Shown: positions 55,651 through 64,000 of the stretch, one piece after another
Position numbering within the stretch: the first letter of the stretch is position 1
Layout of the letters: every line of letters starts with the position of its first letter
From: Argentina anserina
Lineage: Eukaryota > Streptophyta > Magnoliopsida > Rosales > Rosaceae
NCBI RefSeq assembly: GCF_933775445.1
Contig: NC_065878.1
Location: 21,960,395 to 22,024,394 of the forward strand
DNA length: 64,000 nucleotides
Reading direction: 5' to 3'
Position numbers and translations under genes: made by a program
Notes under the pieces: generated by a model
What the model was told of the DNA's origin: nothing
Seen by the model: the letters and a program-made list of their open reading frames with translations, nothing else
The model's database searches: none

Positions 55651-57340
55651 TTTGTTGAACCGTCCTTGATCCGTAACATTTTTGTTCTTTCCAATAAAAT
55701 TTCGTAATTAATATTGAGATACATATAATCTTCATGAGTTCATCATGTATGAAGGTGTATAATTATATGTTTTTATGCTCAAAACAATACTTATTACGTA
55801 GGATGAAATTCTTGCTTATAGTGTAGAGGGCATACAACTATCAAATTGGGTCTGTTTCATAAAACAGTTACTGATGGGACGAAAAATGGGCCTCGACCCT
55901 CCCATTATTGTAGGTTTGTGATGGGAAGCCCACAGACTTTATGGAAGCGTAGAGCTTTGATCAAACTCATCTTTTTTGCTAAATGAACTTGGACACTTGA
56001 TTATTGGAGAAGAACACTAATGAGTGGCAACAATGCTAAAGACAACAAAGAGCCACTTGAGTACTAAACAATGATCAGCAGAACTACGCATTTCTGATGC
56101 CTAAGGTAGATCTGTTGAAGTTATAGATCCATGAACCCAATACAAAAGAAAATCTAACTTATATATGGTGGTGAATGGTCAACCACGCACATTCAATATT
56201 ACTATCTTAGGAATGGAAACTAAATTCCATATTCGGAAAAAATCTGTAGAAATAGTCAAATAGTCAGGCGTGGGGTATAAGACTCAAGTTATAGAGATTA
56301 TAGCCCTCAATTCACCATTCATTCATCATAAACGTCCCGACGGGGGCAACAGCTCTAGTTATCTTCTTTCCCACAACCCCCATGACTCCACTTTCATCTC
56401 CATTTTCATGCCTGTATAAAGTCTTCCGGATTATAACAGTCCATTTCAATGAGGAATATGTTCTATTTTTTAACATGAGGAAGCAGTTTGACAATATGTT
56501 GGTACGTTCCTACCCGATCGAGATGGGAAAGAGGGCCAATGGGAGCTTCATTAGAGCTGTAGACGACGTAAAGATGACAAAACGAAGTAGTACAGATCGA
56601 GGTTTTGAAAACTATGGCTGGGAAAAAGGGAGGCAGGGCCGCCGCTTGCCCACGCCACCGGTGGCCACACATGCAACAACAAGCATAGGTGGTGGTGGAC
56701 CTAGATATACTATCCACACCCAACATATAGTTGCATTCCCACCTCCAGGCTCCAGTTGCTCATATCCGGTCGACTATGAAACAAAAGCACCAAGAAGCCT
56801 TTAATTGAATGAAAGCGATCTCCCTGATTGATTTTATGGCCGGACACCTAATTGAACATACATGTGACAAACTCACAAAACTCATGCAAACTATGACAAA
56901 TTAGTGTTCCATCTATACGATTATGAAACCCCCAATAGTGCTATATTGGAAGGTTCGAACTCTCTAATACTTGCATGTTTTTACTCGATCCATATGTCAG
57001 TGTGACATGAAAGCTAGGATTGTTCTGCTTGTAAAGTACAAACAAATGGTTAATTAAAAGAATCAATATCACATACAAGACCTCCACCAACAATAAGTTC
57101 TGATCGAGCACTAGTATCTTTGAAACCCTAGTTTATCGTTCTACTGTTTTGAAAGCTTGGCTTTCATATACGACACTATCTCTCTACATGTAATGACGTG
57201 TAGATATGGACTTAACTGGTATTATGCGCGCGAAACTAATCGATCATGCAATGTGATAAAAGCAAACAAAGTGAACTTAAAGAACTGGAAACAAAACTAG
57301 GTCACGCAACAAAATCACCATTCTCATTTTGAATTTAGGA
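55651..57340. other. Intergenic sequence with one unexplained 140-codon frame
   Basis: After the CXE 3' UTR the sequence is ordinary spacer. An open frame at 56382-56804 (+) encodes a 140-residue sequence ending in a Pro/Gly-rich part (GGGGPRYTIHTQHIVAFPPP). An overlapping minus-strand frame covers 56463-56726. I recognise no domain in either and would not call a gene without transcript evidence. Confidence 0.35.
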
Positions 57341-57348
57341 GTAACGTG

Positions 57349-58111
57349 CAGTGGCGGATCCATGAATTTAAATCGGGTGGGACTTGAATTTGTCTACAAA
57401 ACTTTTTTCAACGATACTCTAATATAAATTGAAAATAAGCTTAATAATCATTCAATTGTATCACAAATTAAATAAGGTACATATACAATCGTATTGTAAT
57501 ACAAAATATATCGATGCAAACCTAGCTCAGCTAACTAAATTTTACTCTATGAGTATCTGAAACCTCATATTTCTCTATCACAAAATCATTACTAATGGAA
57601 TCAGTATATTCATTTTCAATGTGAAGGACCATACAATCACCTAAAAATTCTCTTTCCATTTTATTTATAAGCTTATTCTTGATGATATTTATGGCTAAAA
57701 ATGTGTTTTCAGTTGTTGTTGTTGTAGATACTGGAATTCTGGAAGAGTCAAAACTAGACAGATTAATCTATAAAGTACGAGAAATAAGTTTGACTTCCTT
57801 GTTTGAACTAACAATGTGCATCGCTCACATATAGAAGTCAAATTTCGAAATTTAGCATCACTATGCATGTCTTTTTCATAGTATGCACACTCTAACCAAG
57901 ACACCAAGTATGTTTTATTATTGATACATCATGGGCTTGAACAATATAAGTGTTGGACTTATAATTTTGGCATTTTGGGTAGGACTAATAGATTATATCA
58001 AACTCTAATTATCTCATGTTAACATGTATATTATATGTAGATTTTTTTTTTCTCCCTAAAATTTTGGGTGGGACTTGAGTCCCACTCTCTCTTTCTCTAG
58101 CTCCGCCCCCG
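57349..58111. mobile_element. hAT-like non-autonomous element (763 bp)
   Basis: Ends CAGTGGCGGATCC and ...AGCTCCGCCCCCG are imperfect inverted repeats (8 of the outer 10 match). Flanks GTAACGTG (57341-57348) and GTAATGTG (58112-58119) form an 8-bp duplication with one change. Subterminal GGGTGGGACTTGA is present at both ends in direct orientation (57375 and 58067). There is no transposase. It shares terminal sequence with the element inside the CXE pseudogene. Confidence 0.82.
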
Positions 58112-58119
58112 GTAATGTG

Positions 58120-58913
58120 GCGAAGTCTAATCCTAATCAAACAATAATATGAATCCAAATTATCACAATAATAATGAATGTCTAAATCTTTTTGAAACTC
58201 TAAATTAATTTCACCTTTGTGCTTCTCTTCTACAATTATCACCTAATTACTTCCATAAGTTGGAAACATAATCCATAATCAAATTAATCGTTGTAATCAT
58301 CATTTTTTCTCATTCAATTCTATCTTGATAGAAAAAACTATAAGGAAATTAAAGAGAAATACAGAAGAAAACAACGTCACACAAATAAACATGTAACATG
58401 CATGCATGTGTATCGTAGTAAAGGACTTTTCGCTAGCTGAACTGAATCGAAGAAGATAAGAAATCTGAGGGGCGATAGTAATGCATGAGGGCTTCCTCGT
58501 CGTCTTCCCCGTTGCCATCGATATCGAGCACTACGAACTCAACTGCATGCTCATTTTCATTACAGATATTGATCGACCACACAGTGTACATATTTCTAAT
58601 GCAAAAGACAAGAAAATTGGAAGAAATAAGATTTTGTGCGATTGATTAAAAGCCATTATCTGTGTAGGACATCCTGGCACGCAACTTTTTTAACAGTATC
58701 CTCATCTCTAAAAATATCACCTTAATTATTATTCCACAGAAACGACGTTGTATCCCAACTATCGATCTGATCATATATGATATAGTGTGATCCTTGTCGC
58801 CAAGTGAAAATGGTTCAAATATGTTTAATTAGCTCTCCGTCGACAATAAGACATTCAAATATTATCACGATCGAGCTTTATCAATTAAGAAGAGGATACG
58901 GTTTCTACTCGCA
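58120..58913. other. Intergenic sequence, no feature seen
   Basis: AT-rich. Short frames are present on the minus strand, but nothing is recognisable. Confidence 0.45.
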
Positions 58914-58916
58914 TTA

Positions 58917-59649
58917 GAGCATATGCACCCCCATCCTCACCATCACACCACCAATCCATCAATTAAATTGACTCCATTAATTATTATTTATTATAAATTA
59001 CATTTTTATAATAGTTTTTATGAAGTAATACAACCGTCATTCTAGTAATTACTATTAATCGTTTTAATATTTTATTTATTAAATTTAAAAATAAATTTTA
59101 ACTAATTACATAATGACACGTGTTATTATTATCCACATAATTGTATTTCATATATGTGATTTTCTATATATTTAGCAAATTTTACATGTATGTTTAGTTT
59201 TTTTTCTTTTCTTATGTGGTTTTTCTTTTAATGTTTTTATAATTTCTATTATATATGTTCATAAATATAAATTCAGTAATCAGATAATTGTAATAAATTT
59301 GTTTTTAATGAAGAAATTCATTGTGATGCCTACATTGTGAGAGAAGAAGGGGCCTTCGAGAAACAAAAAAAAACAATAAAAGGGGAGAAAAAGAAAAGAA
59401 AACAATTGAAATTGAGGGGAGAGGGTTGGACACGTGCAGCCGTGAGGGTTAAAACACAAAAGAAAAATGATACTGTGGAGTGGGTCCCACCAACTGATGG
59501 CCTTCACACCAATTGCCTGCCTCTCTGATTATTGCAACTCCATCAGTGGGTCCCACACGAATTCCCATCTGCGCTGGATAATTCCATAGCATCAATTGAG
59601 CAATTTAGGCGCCTTTTTGGGCGATTGCCTCTCCGCGGTGGAGTTGCTC
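58917..59649. mobile_element. Harbinger/Tourist-like MITE (733 bp) carrying two TCP-site palindromes
   Basis: TTA lies on both sides (58914-58916 and 59650-59652), the duplication typical of PIF/Harbinger. Ends GAGCATATGCACC and the complement of the right end, GAGCAACTCCACC, agree at 10 of 13 positions. There is no transposase. Inside, GTGGGTCCCAC occurs at 59480-59490 and 59546-59556; it contains the GGNCCCAC site bound by class I TCP factors. Confidence 0.6.
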
Positions 59650-59652
59650 TTA

Positions 59653-61303
59653 TTACCATAGTCCTACATGGACAATGAGAATGAGAGAAGAGGAATGGTA
59701 CATTTTAAAACATATGAGTAGACCTAGCTAGAGCAGGAACTAGGTTATTTTATCTGTCGGACAATAGCTCGAGAGGGACTAGAGTTTGTTTTTCTTGGTT
59801 TTAATACCTGCTATATTATCCTTGCTGATTGATCTCTTGATTAGTGTATATATTAATGAATAAGAATAATAATTTTTTTCGTTTTAGAACTAAGAAAGGG
59901 TAACAAGAATAGGAGAATTTTCCACGTTTTACCTAAGCAAATAAAGCAATCCACCGGTCCAAGTAAATGGTTACGATCATGCACTTGAGGAAGAAGAGCG
60001 AGGCTGCGAGGCATGTGTTGAGGTCTTTCAGGACAAGCTTATTCTCATGCAGATGCAGGCTAGGGTTGCATGTAAAGGCAGATGTCCAAGTTTGCGACGT
60101 CTCGTTTTTTTTGTCGATATAAGAGAGGTGTTTCTTGGAGACAATGGAGGGTGAGAAAACTAGAAAATTTTATGTTATGATATTCCGGTATGTATAAACA
60201 AAGGCCTAATGGCCGTGGTTGGAAGTTATTAGAACGGGGAAATCGAGCCTAGCGATCTATGGTGGTGGCCGTTCGGGTGGTGCGGAAGAGAAGAAGACAA
60301 AGGAAGATACAGATAGATATAGTGCGAAGAGCAGGTGGGATACCATGAGAGAAATCCGAAACTTTGTCGTTTAAGGGGGAGGAGAGAATAGTTTTGAAAC
60401 AGTTGTGGTTGCAAACACAGAAACAAAAAACTGCATATTAATTAGACCTAGAAAGAAAGAAAGAAAATGGATATATATCGGAAAATGAAATGTTGAAGAC
60501 AGAAGAGGTCGAAGGAGGGGGTGCGTGTGGTGTGGTGTGGTGTGGTGGTGCCAGAGCAAACTACAGATGGTTACCACGTGATGCGGGCCTTTTGGAGCCG
60601 AGTGCGGGGAATGGGACTGTCATTGTCCTTACCTCTGGCGGCTGTGAGACCCTTAACCTTATTCGATTCATCTAAAATATCCAGCTCTCCTTAACTTGTT
60701 CTTCTTCTGGTTTATTTGGGGTGGATAAGTTTCGCTACTTCTCGCATCATTTGGAGCCAGATAAAACTCAGAAGAAAAACCAAGCCACAAATATGAATGG
60801 GTAGGTTAAGCAGTTTTGAACACTACATGGGAAGCCAACAGACTTGGTGTATGTACGTTGCGAATGAATTTGGATGACATATACCTAGCTAGCTTCAACC
60901 TCATTACCCATATTTGGATGACGACATATCACATCATAAGAACAAACAATTATCTTATACACCTTCATTCGCTATTCAAGGGTAGCATCGCTAGCATGCC
61001 TCATATACTATGACGTCCTATACTTATAGTTAATATGTTCTATCTCGGACGGGCAGTCAGTTTCCGGTTGCGTTCTACCACTTTTTTCTATAGAATTGTG
61101 GGAGAAAGCTAGTCGATCATATAGCATCGTGGGCGAAAACTAGTCACCCCAAATCGAGTTTCGTAGAGGAATAGATACCACCTGATCAACCTCTACTTAA
61201 TTTGTGAAGACGAAAAAATATGTACGTATAAGATCAATAATTATCTCCCTTAAAAAATTTACGTGGGCTATGATCATCTTGCTCTATACTACAGGGAAAA
61301 AAT
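59653..61303. other. Intergenic sequence, no gene supported
   Basis: It contains a GGTGTGGTGTGGTGTGG short tandem patch at ~60526-60546 and several purine-rich stretches. Frames on both strands at 60229-60675 overlap and have no domains. Confidence 0.45.
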
Positions 61304-61611
61304 GGAATTTTCTTGGGTACCTCGAGGTATATGATGCCCCATTTATTAATATCACAATAAATTTATTGTTATTGTGGTAAAAATGGTGATATTTTGAGTA
61401 AATATAGTTATATTAGTTGTAATTATTTCAACTATAACATTTTACAAGATTATTTATGTAGTAAATTTAATTTTAGTTATTTATGAATATAAAAAACACA
61501 TATTGTAATTTTATTCTAAATGTTGTAAATTTAGTTTAATAAAATTATAATTTTAGTTCAAAAAGTTGTAATTAAAAATATGATATACCTCATGTTATTG
61601 TAGACGACCCC
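61304..61611 (-). repeat. ~320-bp dispersed repeat, copy 3 (inverted)
   Basis: It starts GGAATTTTCTTGGGTACC and ends GTAGACGACCCC, the complement of both ends of the units at 5193-5854, and is collinear through the middle. It is a single copy here, about 55 kb from the tandem pair. Confidence 0.8.
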
Positions 61612-62325
61612 GTAAACAAGTACAACTCCTCCTCTGCCTTAATTTCAAAATCATTGGTTTAATGTTTATAATACCATCGGAAGAATGTTATAACATTTAA
61701 AGACAAACATCACGACAATTGCATAGCTAGTATTCCTTTGCGTTCTATATATATATTCCACAATCCTCCAAATCTCCAGGTATAAAATAATACCAGAATA
61801 AATCCAAGTGAACATCAAAATTATAGTTTCTTCTTGGAGACAAAAGAAGCTCTGTCAATCCCTCGATGGATTCTAGCATCCTATTAATCTGAATCATCCA
61901 TTGGCGTGGGGCAAGTCCTCAATTGGAGTTTTCTGCTGCTTTTTACTCTTTTAACCTACACCCCTATACGTCTGAGATCTTTCAATTAAGGAATTAATTG
62001 TAATTGGTTACTGAGATCGATCACTAATGATGGCTTTAGCAGTAATAATTCTAATTTTTCATGCAACATATATACAGAGTCCTTAAGAAGGCTTCTCTAC
62101 TAAAGTTAGTCGTAATATGAAAGAAATCGAAATCACTTATTCATCTCTCTTTAGAAAAGGTGTTTAACAAAATCATATAACTAACTTATTCTATCGTTTG
62201 AATCGTGTTAACGATTCTCGATTAGACTGATGTTCGCATTAATGATATTTTAGAAGAACTTTATAGTTTTACTATAAGAATACCTCATTGATTAAGATAT
62301 CACTCTAATATATCAACCTACTACT
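61612..62325. other. Intergenic sequence, no feature seen
   Basis: AT-rich spacer without coding or repeat structure that I can support. Confidence 0.45.
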
Positions 62326-62330
62326 ATATG

Positions 62331-62797
62331 TGTTAACGTTGTGATTACCAGATGGGTGGCTGATCACACGGTTAGTTATTAATGAGTGTTAGTTTGACAC
62401 AAGAAGTATAGTGGTTCACCTCCCTCTCTTGGGGTAGGCTACGTCCACTTGAATCCACTAGTATAAGCAAATAGCCTTGGGTTATACAAGTAGTGATCCC
62501 CCCCTAAGTGGGATGATGGGTTCCTTTTATAAGTGAGGGAACCCCTCTCATTTACATATTCTTCAATGTGGGACAAGTGCCCCTCTAGGCTTACTATGGA
62601 GTCATCTTGATGAGGTCGGAAAGGTGACTTCCCGGTGGTGTCTTGATGAGTTCCGACTATCATTGGAAAGCTTGTATGACGAGGTACGCTATGAATATCA
62701 TGATTGAGCCACATAGTGACTTGTAGATCCGCCTAGAGAGTGATGCTTATGCTCGGTGGCATGCCATACTAGCTCTGTGCTAGTAGGGGTGCCAACA
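62331..62797. mobile_element. Solo LTR (467 bp) with perfect 5-bp target duplication
   Basis: It starts TGTTAACGTTGTG and ends GGGGTGCCAACA; TGTT...AACA ends are typical of Ty1/copia. The duplication ATATG is at 62326-62330 and 62798-62802. There is no primer-binding site or interior. It lies 413 bp beyond the stop codon of the gibberellin 20-oxidase gene. Confidence 0.9.
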
Positions 62798-62802
62798 ATA
62801 TG

Positions 62803-63209
62803 CATGATACATGTGGTTGAACGTATGCTGAAGAGGGGGAAAGATAATAATTAACGCTAATTGCTATAGATAATCTTTCTACATAATCAAAGTAAAATAC
62901 AAAAAAGAAGACTGAACCGAGCTCTTGTTTATTGGTTCCTTATGTCCCATTTTGTCCTTCTTTCTGTTCTTCTCCTAATTAAGAACTGCCTAATTTACCA
63001 GAGTCGGAACAGTACTCTAAGAAAAAAGAAAAGAAAAAAAGAGTGGCTTTTCCTCCAACTTTGCCTCTTGTCTCAACTCTTTTGCATCGAAGTTTAAGCA
63101 AAATTCCCAGGCCTACCACCACCTCCGTCCGATAATGTCATTTTCTTAGGTTTGGCAGAGGACTGAAAGACCCATGTGGAACCCAAGTTCCTGTTTTAGA
63201 TAAAAGTCT
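62803..63209 (-). other. 3' flank of the gibberellin 20-oxidase gene
   Basis: This sequence follows the stop codon on the minus strand, so it should contain the 3' UTR and polyadenylation site. No other feature seen. Confidence 0.45.
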
Positions 63210-63891
63210 TCAGCTGCTCTTCTGTTCTTGAAGCCAGTTTGTGAAGGCTTGCAGGGTCTTCATGTCGGCTCTATAATGCTTCTGCGTGAACTCCAGCAAC
63301 ATCGGCCATGTGAAATCTGGATATATTCTCGGGCACGAACTATCCACCAACCCTCTCGGTGGCTTCACCATTTTATCATCTCTCGGACACAAGAAAAACG
63401 CTAGTGATTTCCTTGGGGTTATGCTGTTCACTACTGCCCTGTGTAAGCAACTCTTGTACCTCCCGTTTGAAAGAGCCTTTATAAAATTCAATAACCAATT
63501 CATTAAGTTATTTCACTCATCAAAACCTGATCAATAATAATAGTGAATTCTAGGGCCGAGCTTAATTACCATGAAGGTGTCACCAATGTTAACAACAAAG
63601 GCGTTTAAATTCGGGGTGATCGAGCGCCATTCTTCGTCGACAAACACTTGAAGTCCCCCCACTTGATCTTGGTGAAGAATGGTTAAAGAAGTTGGATCAC
63701 AATGAGGTCCAGTGCCTAAAGTCTGATCTGGTTTCTGGCATGGTGGGTAATAGTTCAATCTCATTATCGAATCATTGTCTCCGAAAAATTCCTTGAAATG
63801 TGTTCTGCCCACGCCAAGGCTCATTCCTAAAAGCTCCATGATCCCTATGGAAAGTGTGCTCATGGCCTCACTATAATCTTGATACACTCTT
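63210..63891 (-). CDS. Gibberellin 20-oxidase, last two exons (partial; 5' exon beyond the window)
   Basis: Exon 2 is 63891-63570 and exon 3 is 63476-63210, separated by a 93-bp GT-AG intron. Both frames join cleanly to give the last ~195 residues. The enzyme is a cytosolic 2-oxoglutarate/Fe(II) dioxygenase that oxidises C20 of GA12/GA53 stepwise to GA9/GA20, a rate-limiting step of gibberellin synthesis. Seen: NYYPPCQKP, iron ligands in GPHCDPTS (His, Asp) and CLHRAVVN (His), and the 2-oxoglutarate arginine in PRKSLAFF. The C-terminal [20 protein letters not shown]...FTNWL is diagnostic of GA20ox rather than GA3ox or GA2ox. The 63892-64000 stretch reads as intron 1 (acceptor TTTTTCAG at its end). 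Intron positions match the usual GA20ox structure. The LPWKET motif should lie in the unseen first exon. Confidence 0.93.
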
Positions 63892-64000
63892 CTGAAAAAC
63901 ACAAGGAATTCAAAAATCAGATTAATTAGGCCTGAACAGAGTTTAATAGAAGCATTACAAGGTTATTAACATTGCTCTGTTTTCACTTTTGCTCTGTTTC
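63892..64000 (-). other. Intron 1 of the gibberellin 20-oxidase gene (partial)
   Basis: No coding sequence; it ends with a T-rich 3' splice site next to exon 2. The exon carrying the start codon must lie to the right of the window. Confidence 0.75.

Noticed and set aside
56382..56804. 140-codon open frame downstream of the CXE gene
   Set aside because: No recognisable domain, an overlapping antisense frame of similar quality, and no promoter or splice context. Kept only as a note within the intergenic entry.

Overview
The window is nuclear DNA of a flowering plant, probably a eudicot. It has spliced genes with GT-AG introns, AT-rich spacers, long (TA)n runs, and plant-type transposons that make up about half of it. 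The gene set (a subgroup Ib-type bHLH factor, a PTI1-like kinase, a trihelix-pseudokinase protein, class I carboxylesterases and a gibberellin 20-oxidase) would fit Rosaceae, but I cannot fix the genus from the sequence. All calls rest on reading the sequence; no database was searched.

Layout. 1-666: end of a Ty3/gypsy LTR. 1011-2024: three-exon bHLH gene. 2488-2977: 5'-truncated LINE with 12-bp target duplications. 5193-5854: head-to-tail pair of a ~320-bp dispersed repeat; a third, inverted copy lies at 61304-61611. 6349-9010: six hairpin (foldback) elements, mostly separated by (TA)n, just upstream of a four-exon kinase gene (9510-11630). 12837-25613: an old chromovirus whose 3' LTR was split by a younger relative (17205-23177, 5-bp duplication AATAA). 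The younger copy then lost most of pol and the front of its 3' LTR. 28561-31535: solo LTR of the same family. 34187-37554: four-exon gene for a 994-aa protein joining a trihelix DNA-binding region to a degenerate kinase domain. 38493-42334: two LTRs of the family abutting in opposite orientation. 42651-47093: minus-strand Ty1/copia element with very short LTRs and the core of its reverse transcriptase deleted. 49259-53660: carboxylesterase pseudogene broken by a hAT-like element that itself holds a solo LTR and a Mutator-like element. 54649-55650: the intact carboxylesterase paralogue. 57349-62797: another hAT-like element, a Harbinger-like MITE, the third 320-bp repeat and a copia-type solo LTR with perfect 5-bp duplications. 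63210-63891 and beyond the window end (minus): the last two exons of a gibberellin 20-oxidase gene.

The host genes are unrelated in function and are not co-transcribed. The most unusual signal is inside the chromovirus LTRs. Independent copies keep the same order of TATA box, short AGGGTTTCC hairpin, 5' splice site about 450 bp downstream, a pyrimidine-rich 3' splice site, a 65-nt segment of identical length in three copies, and a consensus 5' splice site. A 3' splice-site-like sequence sits three bases before the gag ATG. This suggests a spliced multi-exon leader located in the LTR.
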